Shown here: in pieces, positions 44,616 to 53,513 of the stretch
How positions within the stretch are numbered: position 1 is the first letter of the stretch
How the letters are laid out: each line of letters starts with the position of its first letter
Origin: Pseudorhizobium banfieldiae
GTDB taxonomy: Bacteria; Pseudomonadota; Alphaproteobacteria; Rhizobiales; Rhizobiaceae
NCBI RefSeq assembly: GCF_000967425.1
Contig: NZ_FO082820.1
Location: 3,607,501-3,671,500, forward strand
Reading direction: 5' to 3'
DNA length: 64,000 nucleotides
Made by a program: the position numbers and the translations under genes
Notes under the pieces: model-generated
Database searches by the model: none
Seen by the model: the letters and a program-made list of their open reading frames with translations, nothing else
What the model was told of the DNA's origin: nothing

Positions 44616-45818
44616 ATGAAGATCACCCGGCTCGAAACCGTGCGCATCGCCGAGCGCAGCAATCTCCTCTGGGTCCTCGTCCACACCGACGAAGGCATCA
44701 CCGGGCTCGGGGAGACATTCTTCGGCGCGGAGACGGTGGAAAGCTATATGCACGAATACGTCGCGCCACGCGTCATCGGCCGCGACCCGCTGCAGATCGA
44801 TCTCCTGGCGAACGAATTGGTGGGCTATCTCGGCTTCCGGTCGTCCGGCGCAGAGGTCCGAGGGAATTCTGCCTTTGACATCGCACTTTGGGATATCTTC
44901 GGCAAGGTGACGAACCAGCCGATCGCCCAGCTGCTCGGTGGCTTCAGCCGCAAAGAGATCCGCACCTACAACACCTGCGCCGGCACTGAATACATCAAGA
45001 AGAATACAGGCCAGACGACCGCAAACTACGGCCTCACCGGAGGCACCGCCTACGACGACCTGAACGGCTTCCTGCACCGCGCCGACGAGTTGGCGGAATC
45101 GCTGCTCGCGGACGGCATAACCGCGATGAAGATCTGGCCCTTCGATGCAGCCGCAGAAAAGACGCGCGGCCAGTATATCTCGATGCCGGACCTGAAGCTC
45201 GCCCTCGAGCCTTTCGAAAAGATCCGCAAGGCTGTCGGCGATAAGATCGACATCATGGTGGAGTTTCACTCCATGTGGCAGCTCCTGCCGGCGATGCAGA
45301 TCGCCAAGGCGCTCGAGCCATACCAGACCTTCTGGCATGAAGACCCAATCAAGATGGACAGCCTGTCGAGCCTGAAGCGCTATGCCGAAATCTCGCCGGC
45401 GCCGATTTCGGCATCCGAGACGCTGGCGACCCGCTGGGGCTTCCGCGATTACCTGGAAACGGGAGCCGCGGGCATTGTCATGCTCGACATATCCTGGTGT
45501 GGCGGCCTCTCGGAAGCGCGCAAAATTGCGTCCATGGCAGAAGCCTGGCACCTGCCGGTCGCCCCGCATGACTGCACCGGCCCGGTGGTTCTATGTGCTT
45601 CGACCCATCTATCGCTGAATGCCCCGAATGCCCTTGTCCAGGAAAGCGTACGCGCCTTCTACAAGACTTGGTATCGGGATCTCGTGACCGCACTGCCGGA
45701 AGTCAAGAACGGCATGATCACCGTTCCGCCTGGTCCTGGCCTTGGCATGGAACTGCATCCGGAGCTAGAGAAGACCTTCACCGTCAGCCGTCGATTCTCC
45801 GACGCTTCCACCATCTGA
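44616..45818 (+). CDS. Enolase-superfamily sugar-acid dehydratase
   Basis: 400 residues of the mandelate racemase/muconate lactonizing family. N-terminal capping domain MKITRLETVRIAE, then barrel residues: K in AMKIWPFD, metal ligands in MVEFHSMW, HEDPIKMD and SASETLATRWG, and an H-D pair in APHDCTGPVV. Context with DgoK and DgoA suggests it forms 2-keto-3-deoxy-galactonate from D-galactonate or a closely related acid. Sequence does not settle which sugar acid, so no gene symbol is given. Fifteen bases after the regulator gene. Confidence 0.8.
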   Translation: MKITRLETVRIAERSNLLWVLVHTDEGITGLGETFFGAETVESYMHEYVAPRVIGRDPLQIDLLANELVGYLGFRSSGAEVRGNSAFDIALWDIFGKVTNQPIAQLLGGFSRKEIRTYNTCAGTEYIKKNTGQTTANYGLTGGTAYDDLNGFLHRADELAESLLADGITAMKIWPFDAAAEKTRGQYISMPDLKLALEPFEKIRKAVGDKIDIMVEFHSMWQLLPAMQIAKALEPYQTFWHEDPIKMDSLSSLKRYAEISPAPISASETLATRWGFRDYLETGAAGIVMLDISWCGGLSEARKIASMAEAWHLPVAPHDCTGPVVLCASTHLSLNAPNALVQESVRAFYKTWYRDLVTALPEVKNGMITVPPGPGLGMELHPELEKTFTVSRRFSDASTI

Positions 45819-45843
45819 CGCCACGCTTTTTTCGGGAGGAATC

Positions 45844-46761
45844 ATGACCAAGATCGCTTCGGCTACGGCCGGGTTCGGGGTCTCATCTGCAGCCGGACCG
45901 CTGGTCATGTTGCTGGGAATGCTGTTGTTTGCCCTGAACGATGCCATGGGAAAATGGCTCGTGTCCTCCTATGGACTGGGGCAGGTCATCCTGATCCGTA
46001 GCGTGGCAGCCCTCATCATTCTGTCGCCGCTGTTGTGGAAGGCCGGCCTCGCACCCATCGTGAACGCGGAGCGAAAGGGCATGCAGCTTGCCCGCGTTCT
46101 CTTCTCCACGGGCGAGGTCTTCTGCTTCTACTATGCCGTCATGTACCTGCCGCTGGCCGATGTGATGACGTTCTGGCTCGCGGCTCCGATCTACGTTGCC
46201 GCACTTTCTCCGCTCCTGTTGGGCGAACGCGTCGGCTGGCGGCGCTGGACGGCGATTGCTATCGGATTTGTCGGGGTCATCATTGCGCTTGAGCCCTCGA
46301 GCGCCATGTTCACCTTGCCTGCCATCATCTCCATCATCGGCAGTGCAGCATTCGCCTTCATGATGATCTCCGGCCGCTTCCTGCGCGGCACACCGGATAC
46401 GACGCTGGTTCTGTTCCAAACCGGCGCCGCCGGCGTGGCTGGCCTCATCTTCGCGCCTTTCGACTGGTCGCCCATCCAGTCCCAGACTGACCTTCTGTTG
46501 CTCGGGCTGCTTGGCGTCGTGGCAATGTCCGCACACATGCTCGTCAATCGGGCGCTCAAGATGTCCGATGCCGCGACGGTCGCTCCGCTGCAGTATACGC
46601 TGCTGCTCTACGCAGTGATCTTCGGGTGGATGTTCTTCGGTGACGTTCCCCGCCTGACGATAATGGTCGGCGCTGCGCTGATCATTGCTTCGGGCCTGTT
46701 CATCTTCATCCGGGAGCAGATGTTGAAGAAGAAACAGGACCGTCCGATGGAGGTGCCGTAA
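45844..46761 (+). CDS. EamA/DMT-family transporter
   Basis: 305 residues with about ten helices in two EamA repeats. The first includes ALNDAMGKWLVSSYGLGQVILIRSVAALIILSPL; the second ends ALKMSDAATVAPLQYTLLLYAVIFGWMFFGDVPRLTIMVGAALIIASGLF. GGGAGG precedes the ATG. Last gene of the dgo operon, followed by a terminator. Drug/metabolite transporters usually export metabolites; uptake or efflux of a sugar acid is inferred. Confidence 0.85.
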   Translation: MTKIASATAGFGVSSAAGPLVMLLGMLLFALNDAMGKWLVSSYGLGQVILIRSVAALIILSPLLWKAGLAPIVNAERKGMQLARVLFSTGEVFCFYYAVMYLPLADVMTFWLAAPIYVAALSPLLLGERVGWRRWTAIAIGFVGVIIALEPSSAMFTLPAIISIIGSAAFAFMMISGRFLRGTPDTTLVLFQTGAAGVAGLIFAPFDWSPIQSQTDLLLLGLLGVVAMSAHMLVNRALKMSDAATVAPLQYTLLLYAVIFGWMFFGDVPRLTIMVGAALIIASGLFIFIREQMLKKKQDRPMEVP

Positions 46762-46790
46762 ACATCGCGATTTTCACGTAGGACGTAGAG

Positions 46791-46816
46791 AAGCCGCCCT
46801 TCGGGGCGGCTTTTTT
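46791..46816 (+). terminator. Terminator of the dgo operon
   Basis: AAGCCGCCC-TTCG-GGGCGGCTT stem followed by six T residues, 30 bases after the EamA stop. Classic factor-independent terminator. Confidence 0.9.
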
Positions 46817-46883
46817 CATGCCTGTCGTTCATCTGAAGCGGTGGAGGGAAGTTAGGTGCGCCACCTGTGCGGCCTGGAAACAC

Positions 46884-46913
46884 AGAAAAGGCCCGGAACA
46901 ATGTTCCGAGCCT
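46884..46913 (-). terminator. Terminator of the TRAP operon
   Basis: Stem-loop AGGCCCGGAAC-AAT-GTTCCGAGCCT with one mismatch, followed in the minus direction by TTTTCTG. It lies 46 bases downstream of the dctP stop, facing the dgo terminator. Confidence 0.75.
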
Positions 46914-46958
46914 CTCCTGATGGGCGGCTGTAAATCGCAGCCACGCAAGCTAGATCCG

Positions 46959-47963
46959 TTACTTGCGGATCTCTTCCAGCTTGGCGAGGATGCCGTCGAC
47001 GACATCCGCACCGATGGTTGCCTTGTGCTTCTCGTAAACGACCATGGACTTCTCGCGGATACGAGCCTGCTCTTCCTCAGAGAGAACGTTAACTTCGAGA
47101 CCGGCTTCCTTGATCTTTTCCAGCGACTTCTTGTTGAGGTCCTGGATAACCCTACGCTCTTCGTCACGGCCAACGATCGCGCACTCGCGCAGAGCTGCCT
47201 GCTCTTCCGGAGTGTACGTATCGAAGATTGCCTTGGAGAAGAGGAACAGGAAGGGGGTGTAGGCGTGGTTTGTCTCGGTTACGTACTTCTGCACTTCGTA
47301 GAACTTCGAAGTGTCGATGGTGACGTACGGGTTTTCCTGTGCGTCGATCGCATTGGTCTCCAGTGCCGAGAACACCTCCCCGAAGGCCATCGGGGTAGCG
47401 TTGGCACCAAGGTTCTGGAAGGTGTCGAGGAAGATGTCGTTCTGCATGACGCGAACCTTCATCCCTTCGAAGTCTTCCCACTTGGTGACGGGACGTACCG
47501 AGTTGGAGAGGTTGCGGAAGCCATTTTCCCAGTAAGCAAGATTGATCAGGCCGGCTTCTTCCAGCTTCTCGTTCATCATGTCGCCGAATTCACCGTCGAG
47601 AACCTCATAGGCCTCCTCGGCATTCGCAAACAGGAACGGCAGGTCGAACACGCCGAGCGCCGGAATGATGCCGACCAGCGGGGACGACGAGGTGACGACG
47701 GCTTCCTGGACGCCCGAACGCAGGGCCTGCGTTGCCTGAAGGTCGCCGCCGAGCGCGCCGCCCCAGAATGCAGTCAGCTTGAGCTTGCCACCCGACTTGT
47801 CGTCGAGGCAGGCCTGCATGGCCTTGATGCCGTTGCCGACCGGATGGTCTTCATTGATGCCGTTCGAAACGCGGATGTTGCGGTCGTTGAACTCCGCGAA
47901 GGCCGGCGCTGCGGCCGAAAGGCCGAACGCGATTGCAGTCGTGGCAAGAAGCAGTTTCCTCAT
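46959..47963 (-). CDS. TRAP transporter substrate-binding protein (DctP family)
   Basis: About 334 residues. Signal peptide MRKLLLATTAIAFGLSAAAPAFAE, then the DctP fold with GVFDLPFLFANAEEAYEVLDGEFGDMM, YWENGFRNLSNSVRPV and GMKVRVMQNDIFLDTFQNLGANATPMAFGEVFSALETNAIDAQENP, where the Arg in KVRVMQN normally binds the substrate carboxylate. GGGAGG precedes the ATG. Final gene of the operon headed by xylX, so a pentonate such as D-xylonate is the likely ligand. Confidence 0.9.
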   Translation of the reverse strand: MRKLLLATTAIAFGLSAAAPAFAEFNDRNIRVSNGINEDHPVGNGIKAMQACLDDKSGGKLKLTAFWGGALGGDLQATQALRSGVQEAVVTSSSPLVGIIPALGVFDLPFLFANAEEAYEVLDGEFGDMMNEKLEEAGLINLAYWENGFRNLSNSVRPVTKWEDFEGMKVRVMQNDIFLDTFQNLGANATPMAFGEVFSALETNAIDAQENPYVTIDTSKFYEVQKYVTETNHAYTPFLFLFSKAIFDTYTPEEQAALRECAIVGRDEERRVIQDLNKKSLEKIKEAGLEVNVLSEEEQARIREKSMVVYEKHKATIGADVVDGILAKLEEIRK

Positions 47964-48003
47964 AATATATCCTCCCTTGGATAAGTTGTTGAGGGGTTGC
48001 GGA

Positions 48004-49281
48004 TCAGTAGAGCCATCGTGCGGGCACGAGGACAATGTCTGGGAACAGGACCAGAAGGAGTAGTACCAGGACCTGCGTGACCAGGAACGGCCAGACGCCT
48101 ACGGTCACCTTTCCGAGAGGCACGCGACCAACACCACTGACGACGTTCAGCACGACGCCGACCGGCGGTGTCAGCAGCCCAATGCAGGTGTTCATGATGA
48201 ACAGCACGCCGAAATAGACCGGATCGATCCCGGCTTGCTTGATGATCGGCATCAGCACTGGCGTCAGGATCAGGATCGTCGGCGTCAGATCGAGTGCCGT
48301 TCCGACGACGAGGACCACCAGCATGATCACGAACATAAGCAGCATCGGGCGATCGATCAGCGGAGAGATGAAGCCCGTGATCTCGGCCGGGATGTTCGCC
48401 GCGGTTATCAGCCAGGAAGAGACAAGCGCTGCGCAGACGAGGAACATGATCACTGCAGTCGTCTTTGCGGCCTGCAGGATGACCGCCGGCAATTCGCGCG
48501 GCTTCAACTCGCGATAGATCACCATCCCCACGAAGAGCGCATAGGCCGCGGCGACCACGGCCGCTTCGGTCGGAGTGACCACCCCCATCTTGATCCCGCC
48601 AAGGATGATGACTGGCATGCCAAGCGCCCACAGAGCGCGCCCTGTGGCACGCAGACGTTCCTTTGCATCAGTCCGCGGCAGCGTCTCGACCTTGTCCTTG
48701 CGGACCACGATGAGCCAGGTGAGGACGAGTGCAATCCCCATCAGCAGGCCGGGAACAATGCCGGCCATGAACAACTGCGTAATCGACACGTTGGCCGCAA
48801 CGCCGAAGACGATGAAGGCCATAGATGGCGGAATGACAGGCGCAATCACGCCGCCTGCAGCGATCAGGCCGGCCGAACGCGGCACGTTGTAGCCGGCCTT
48901 GGCCATCATAGGAATGAGGATAGCGGCGAGTGCGGCGGTATCGGCGGCAGCTGAGCCAGAAATGCTGGCCATGATAACAGCGGCCATGATGGCAACGATG
49001 CCGAGTCCCCCGCGAATGTGGCCGACGCAGGCAATCGCAAAGTCGATGATGCGCCGCGACAGACCTCCGGCGTTCATGAGTTCGCCGGCGAGAATGAAGA
49101 AGGGGATTGCAAGCAGCGTGAAAGTGTCGGCACCCGCGATCATGTTCTGGGCAATGATCTGCGTGTTAAACATGCCCATGTACCACATGAGCATGACGCC
49201 GCAGAACATCAGCGAAAAGGCGACCGGGACGCCGATCGCCATGGCGCCGAGGAGCGATACGATAAAGACGACCAGAGTCAT
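48004..49281 (-). CDS. TRAP transporter large permease (DctM family)
   Basis: 425 residues with about twelve helices. Family marks: LAIPFFILAGELMNAGGLSRRIIDFA, GSAAADTAALAAILIPMM, IPPSMAFIVFGVAANVSI and GTALDLTPTILILTPVLMPIIKQAGIDPVYFGVLFIMN. It carries sodium-coupled import with DctQ. Abuts the dctQ stop directly. The stop lies 41 bases before dctP. Confidence 0.92.
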   Translation of the reverse strand: MTLVVFIVSLLGAMAIGVPVAFSLMFCGVMLMWYMGMFNTQIIAQNMIAGADTFTLLAIPFFILAGELMNAGGLSRRIIDFAIACVGHIRGGLGIVAIMAAVIMASISGSAAADTAALAAILIPMMAKAGYNVPRSAGLIAAGGVIAPVIPPSMAFIVFGVAANVSITQLFMAGIVPGLLMGIALVLTWLIVVRKDKVETLPRTDAKERLRATGRALWALGMPVIILGGIKMGVVTPTEAAVVAAAYALFVGMVIYRELKPRELPAVILQAAKTTAVIMFLVCAALVSSWLITAANIPAEITGFISPLIDRPMLLMFVIMLVVLVVGTALDLTPTILILTPVLMPIIKQAGIDPVYFGVLFIMNTCIGLLTPPVGVVLNVVSGVGRVPLGKVTVGVWPFLVTQVLVLLLLVLFPDIVLVPARWLY

Positions 49282-49815
49282 TTATGTGCGCTCCGAAAGC
49301 TGCTCGAGTGACATGTGCTCTCCGGCGAAGGCGGCAATTTCCTCTTCCGTTATCCTGCCGGTGAGCAGGCGGAACAGGCGCTCCAGGGCGATGATGACAA
49401 CGCCGGCGCCGGTGAAGAAGCCGATGCCATAGACCCAGATCATCGGCAGCTTGGTGACGGGAGCCACCATGCTGGCGTTGATCGGTGCCTGCTTCCACGT
49501 ACCCCAGAAGAAGATCGCCGACACGGCGATGATGACGATGTTGGAGAGGATCATGCAGATGATGCGTCCACGACGTCCGAACATCATCACCAGCGTCTCT
49601 ACGCCCACATGCGAATTCTCGCGAAAGGTAACGACGGCGCCAATGAATGTCACCCACACGAAGAAGTATCGCGACAGTTCGTCGGAGACATTCACTCCGG
49701 AATTGAACCCGTAGCGTAGCACGACGTTCAGGAAGACCATGATGGCCATGCCGGAAAGCAGCAGGATCAGCAGGAATTCTAGAAACTTATAGAAAAGATC
49801 GACCGCCCTTTGCAT
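49282..49815 (-). CDS. TRAP transporter small permease (DctQ family)
   Basis: About 177 residues with four helices: FLEFLLILLLSGMAIMVFLNVVLRYGFNSGVNVSDELSRYFFVWVTFIGAVVTFRENSHVGVETLV is the DctQ hallmark. GGGAGG precedes the ATG at 49815; the longer frame upstream overlaps xylX. Starts 17 bases after the xylX stop and touches dctM. Confidence 0.9.
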   Translation of the reverse strand: MQRAVDLFYKFLEFLLILLLSGMAIMVFLNVVLRYGFNSGVNVSDELSRYFFVWVTFIGAVVTFRENSHVGVETLVMMFGRRGRIICMILSNIVIIAVSAIFFWGTWKQAPINASMVAPVTKLPMIWVYGIGFFTGAGVVIIALERLFRLLTGRITEEEIAAFAGEHMSLEQLSERT

Positions 49816-49832
49816 CGTGTCCCTCCCGTTGA

Positions 49833-50993
49833 TTACAAGAGCCCACGCTGGGCTAGGTTCTTCATAAAGGCTCCAAGGCCGAAGCTCCACTTCGGGCAGC
49901 GGTCGCTGGTTTCCACCCAGTTTATAAGTCGACCGAGCCGCGGCGTCGAGATTTCTACACGATCGCCAATCTCATGGGTGAATCCCAGACCTGCGCCGCG
50001 TCGATCCTTGACCGGCGCGAACATGGTCCCGAGGAAGAAGACGACGCCATCCGGGTACTGATGGTTGTCGTTGAGCAACTGACCCACGAGGTCTTCCGGA
50101 GAGCGGCTGATCGCGGCCATCGGACTCAGTCCGGTCATCCTGAAGCCATCGCTGCCCTGGACGTCGAGCGACACTTCTGCCTGCTTGACATCCTCCAGGG
50201 TGAAATGATCGTCGAACAGTCGAATGAACGGTCCGATTGCGCAGGAGGCGTTGTTATCCTTGGCCTTGCTGAGCAGGAGGGCAGATCGCCCCTCGAAGTC
50301 GCGCAGGTTCACGTCGTTGCCGAGTGTTGCGCCGACGATCCTGCCGGCGGAGGTAACTGCCAGGACCACCTCCGGCTCGGGATTGTTCCAGTCCGATTTC
50401 GGGTGAATGCCAATGGTCGCGCCACAGCCGACGGAGGACATGGGCTGCGCCTTGGTGAAGATCTCCGCATCCGGTCCGATGCCGACTTCCAGGTACTGCG
50501 ACCACAGGCCAAGCTCCTGGAGGAGCTTCTTGACTTCGGCAGCCTTCTCCGAGCCGGCGACGACCCCTTTCAGGTTGTCGCCCAGCACCGGCGCCAGCCG
50601 GCCGCGGATCTCCTGTGCCCGGAGCGGATCGCCCTTGGCCTGCTCTTCGATCACGCGTTCAAGCATACTGTCGGCAAAGGTCACGCCAGCGGCCTTGACC
50701 GCCTGCAGGTCGGCCGGGGCAAGAAGATCGCCGGCAGAGCCGTCCAGGAACTGGTCCAGCGTTCCGAGCGCGTTGAGGTCTGTGGCGGTTCGAAGACGGG
50801 CCACCAGGTCTTCATGCTCAAGCAGTCCCGAGAGCGTCGGCGCCAATGGCGAAAGATCGAAAATGCTGCCCGACCTGTAGAGAACGGGGCAGGGGCCATT
50901 GGCAGCCTTCGACCAAACCCGGCCAACCAGCAGAGCATCATCTGCATCTTGCGGCAGGATAGACTGTGCGCGCAACATCGTCTCGGACTTCAC
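49833..50993 (-). CDS. xylX: 2-keto-3-deoxy-D-xylonate dehydratase (FAH family)
   Basis: About 386 residues. The C-terminal half is the FAH fold with GLWSQYLEVGIGPDAEIFTKAQPMSSV, WNNPEPEVVL and LGNDVNLRDFEGRSALLLSKAKDNNASCAIGPF, then HQYPDGVVFFLGTMFAP and a GLGFTHEIGDRVEISTPRLG ending. These segments match Caulobacter XylX very closely as I remember it. XylX turns 2-keto-3-deoxy-xylonate into alpha-ketoglutarate semialdehyde, the third step of the Weimberg pathway. GTG start chosen for AGGAGG seven bases upstream. Confidence 0.85.
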   Translation of the reverse strand: MKSETMLRAQSILPQDADDALLVGRVWSKAANGPCPVLYRSGSIFDLSPLAPTLSGLLEHEDLVARLRTATDLNALGTLDQFLDGSAGDLLAPADLQAVKAAGVTFADSMLERVIEEQAKGDPLRAQEIRGRLAPVLGDNLKGVVAGSEKAAEVKKLLQELGLWSQYLEVGIGPDAEIFTKAQPMSSVGCGATIGIHPKSDWNNPEPEVVLAVTSAGRIVGATLGNDVNLRDFEGRSALLLSKAKDNNASCAIGPFIRLFDDHFTLEDVKQAEVSLDVQGSDGFRMTGLSPMAAISRSPEDLVGQLLNDNHQYPDGVVFFLGTMFAPVKDRRGAGLGFTHEIGDRVEISTPRLGRLINWVETSDRCPKWSFGLGAFMKNLAQRGLL

Positions 50994-51033
50994 CAAATTT
51001 CCTCCTTGGCGGGAGATGCCAAATCTCCCTGAT

Positions 51034-51052
51034 TGTCAGGATGTCTGACAAG
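51034..51052. promoter_or_regulatory. 19-bp operator upstream of xylX
   Basis: TTGTCAGGATGTCTGACAA is a palindrome with seven-base arms around GATGT, about 40 bases before the xylX start. An almost identical element occurs at 53430. It probably binds the FCD-GntR protein encoded next to it. Confidence 0.65.
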
Positions 51053-51139
51053 CGTCGGCGTTTCTAGTATGACTTTTCCGCCCTGTCCAGTCACCAGCCC
51101 CCTTGTGGGAAAAACTCGGTAAATGTCGGCAGAGAAAGA

Positions 51140-51859
51140 TCAGCAGGTCTCCAAGGTAAGGTCCAAGCGCCCCGCAGCCTTGATCAGGTGCTGGCGCATG
51201 GCATCGCGCGCCCTGGCGGGGTCACGGCTGACAATGGCATCGCGGATCGCCACGTGCTCGGCAATGGTCACCTCAACGATCTCCTCCAGAACGGCCTTCG
51301 CACGAGCCGCCTTGATTGCGAGACTTATTCGTTCGGCGATGAAGCCGATGAAGAGGGGGAAATACTCGTTCTGGGTCGCAGTGGCGACGACCCGATGGAA
51401 AGCCAGATCGGCGACGATTCCCTGCTCGGTCCACTTTTCTGCACCGGTCATCTGCTCGAGGGTCTCGTCCAGCCGTGCAAGATCATCCGCCGTGTGATGG
51501 AGCGCTGCAAGTCCCGCGGCCTCGATCTCCAGCGGCATGCGCAACTGGTAAAGGTTCTTGAACGCTTCGCGATCGGTCAGGTCGCCCTGCTCGATCCTCA
51601 GCGATTGCCGCTGACCAAATTCGGTAGCGAAGGCTCCGACACCCTGCCTCGTCTCGACGAGACCTTCGTTCCGCAGCTGGGCGATCGCCTCCCGGACCAC
51701 CGATCGGCTGACCCCGAAGGTCTTGGCCAGTAGATGCTCGGTCGGAAGCTTCTCACCGGGTGCTATCCGCCCCTCCAGGATCTCCCGGCCGATCTGGCCG
51801 GCGATCCGCGCCGGCAGATGCTCACTGCGTCTGATCTGGTTGAAATCGGCAACAGCCAC
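51140..51859 (-). CDS. GntR/FadR-family regulator (FCD), pentonate cluster
   Basis: About 239 residues. Winged helix LPARIAGQIGREILEGRIAPGEKLPTEHLLAKTFGVSRSVVREAIAQLRNEGLVETRQGVGAF, then an FCD domain with NLYQLRMPLEIEAAGLAALHHTADDL and VADLAFHRVVATATQNEYF. GTG start with GGGAGGGCGG upstream. Placed 146 bases upstream of xylX in the same direction, with a shared-type operator in the gap. Likely repressor of both arms of the xylonate cluster. Confidence 0.85.
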   Translation of the reverse strand: MAVADFNQIRRSEHLPARIAGQIGREILEGRIAPGEKLPTEHLLAKTFGVSRSVVREAIAQLRNEGLVETRQGVGAFATEFGQRQSLRIEQGDLTDREAFKNLYQLRMPLEIEAAGLAALHHTADDLARLDETLEQMTGAEKWTEQGIVADLAFHRVVATATQNEYFPLFIGFIAERISLAIKAARAKAVLEEIVEVTIAEHVAIRDAIVSRDPARARDAMRQHLIKAAGRLDLTLETC

Positions 51860-51889
51860 GTCCGCCCTCCCCTGGCATCACCCCTAGTT

Positions 51890-53335
51890 CTACGAGTTCG
51901 TGGAAAATTTCAATTGGCAGCCGGGGTTCATCATCATGTCCGGATCGATTGCCTTCTTCAGCGCGGTCAGCAACTGGCGCCGCACCGGCGACAGGCGCGC
52001 CTCGAAATCGGCCCGCTTCAAGCGGCCGATACCGTGCTCGGCGCTGATACTCCCCTGATAACGGTCGAGTACAGCGTTGATCGCGCCCTTCGCCTTGTAG
52101 ATCTGCTCGATCCTCTGCTCCAGCGTCGCCTCGGCCGCCGGAAGGACGTTGAGGTGAACATTGCCGTCGCCAACATGGCCATAGGAGACGCAGGTCGATC
52201 CCGGCACGGCTTCCGCGACCGCCCTCTCCGCCTCAGCGACGAAATCCGCCAGCTGCGACAGCTTGACGGACACATCGGTCCGAAGATGCATGCCGCGCTT
52301 CGCCTGACCTTCATTCATGCCCTCGCGAATGAGCCAAAGGTTGCGAGCCTGCGTCTGCGACGCTGCAATGGTCCCGTCGAGCACGATACCCTCCTCCATG
52401 ACTGCCTCGAGGAAGCGGCCTATGAGGTCGTCGATATCAACGAGACCGGAGCCGGATATCTCCATCAAAACATAGGCGGGATAGTCGGCGGCGATCGGGA
52501 TCGGCAGGTCCGGCATCGCCTCCTTCGCCAGTGTGAAGGCCAGCGGCGGCATGAACTCGAAGGCGGACATCAGGTCGCAGCAGTCGCGGCGCGCCCGGCG
52601 GAACAATTTGATGGCGTCATCGAGCGAGGCAAGCCCGAGAAGCGCCGTCGCCACCTGGTCCGGATAGGGCGTCAGCTTTACGGAGACGGCCGTGATGATG
52701 CCGAGTGTTCCCTCGGCTCCGATAAACAATTGTTTTAGGTCGATGCCGCGATTGTCCTTTCGCAGCGTCGACAGCCCGTCAAAGATGCTACCGTCCGGCA
52801 GTACCACTTCGAGGCCAAAGATCAATTCACGCGTCATGCCGTAGCGCAGGACGTTGATGCCCCCCGCGTTGGTGGAGACATTCCCGCCGATCCGGCACGT
52901 GCCCTGGGCGCCGAGTGCAAGCGGAAAGAACATTCCTTTTTCCGCGATCGCGTCCTTGAGCTCGGAGAGGATGCAGCCAGCCTCGACCACGGCCGAAAAA
53001 TCGTCCGCATCGATCTGCCGGATTCTGTTCATCCGCTCAAGGCTCAGCACCACCTGGTTGGCATCCGCATCCGGGACGGCGCCGAGGACAAGGCCGGTAT
53101 TGCCCCCCTGGGGCACGATCGATAGGCCAAGTTCGCTGCACAACTTTACTGCCTGCGCCACCTGCTCCGTCGAGCGCGGCCTTAGAACCGCCACCGCGTT
53201 GCTGGTCACGTCACCGTGCCAATCCCGGCAGTAGGGAAGCATCTCATCGCTCTCGCTGAGGACGATGTCGTCGCCTAGCGTGCTGCGCAGCTTTACCCGC
53301 CATTCGGCCATGGAAGCGGTGGTATCGTGTATCAT
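51890..53335 (-). CDS. FAD-linked 2-hydroxyacid dehydrogenase (GlcD/LdhD type)
   Basis: About 481 residues of the FAD-binding oxidase family. PCMH FAD site: VPQGGNTGLVLGAVPD and LGAQGTCRIGGNVSTNAGGINVLRYGMTRELIFGLEVVLPDG; cap domain metal and substrate side: SYGHVGDGNVHLNVLP and ISAEHGIGRLKR. Such enzymes oxidise D-2-hydroxyacids (lactate, 2-hydroxyglutarate, glycolate) and pass electrons to a carrier. GAGG precedes the ATG at 53335. Divergent from denD. Substrate in this pathway is not obvious; 2-hydroxyglutarate-like acids or an aldonate are guesses. Confidence 0.8.
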   Translation of the reverse strand: MIHDTTASMAEWRVKLRSTLGDDIVLSESDEMLPYCRDWHGDVTSNAVAVLRPRSTEQVAQAVKLCSELGLSIVPQGGNTGLVLGAVPDADANQVVLSLERMNRIRQIDADDFSAVVEAGCILSELKDAIAEKGMFFPLALGAQGTCRIGGNVSTNAGGINVLRYGMTRELIFGLEVVLPDGSIFDGLSTLRKDNRGIDLKQLFIGAEGTLGIITAVSVKLTPYPDQVATALLGLASLDDAIKLFRRARRDCCDLMSAFEFMPPLAFTLAKEAMPDLPIPIAADYPAYVLMEISGSGLVDIDDLIGRFLEAVMEEGIVLDGTIAASQTQARNLWLIREGMNEGQAKRGMHLRTDVSVKLSQLADFVAEAERAVAEAVPGSTCVSYGHVGDGNVHLNVLPAAEATLEQRIEQIYKAKGAINAVLDRYQGSISAEHGIGRLKRADFEARLSPVRRQLLTALKKAIDPDMMMNPGCQLKFSTNS

Positions 53336-53429
53336 CTGCCTCGTGCCCCTGCTCGCCGCCGACACCAATCAATTTGAGAGCGGTATCTTGCGGCTTATAA
53401 ATAACAGTTTTCAATGCGACCATATAAAG

Positions 53430-53448
53430 TTATCAGACAACCTTACAA
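53430..53448. promoter_or_regulatory. 19-bp operator in the FAD-dehydrogenase/denD gap
   Basis: Read on the minus strand it is TTGTAAGGTTGTCTGATAA, matching the element at 51034 at 16 of 19 positions. It lies in the divergent gap, 66 bases before the denD-like gene. The rest of the gap is AT-rich and suits promoters for both directions. Confidence 0.65.
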
Positions 53449-53513
53449 GCAGGATATTAGTCGCACCTGAGGCCCCTCAGGCAGTGACACTTCGCCAGGA
53501 GGGAAAGCACCCC

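Noticed and set aside
43785..45569. 594-residue open frame opposite the FCD regulator and dehydratase genes
   Set aside because: Antisense shadow; both plus-strand genes have clear motifs and ribosome sites.
51734..52738. 334-residue open frame opposite the FAD dehydrogenase
   Set aside because: Antisense to a gene with full FAD and metal motifs; no recognisable domain.
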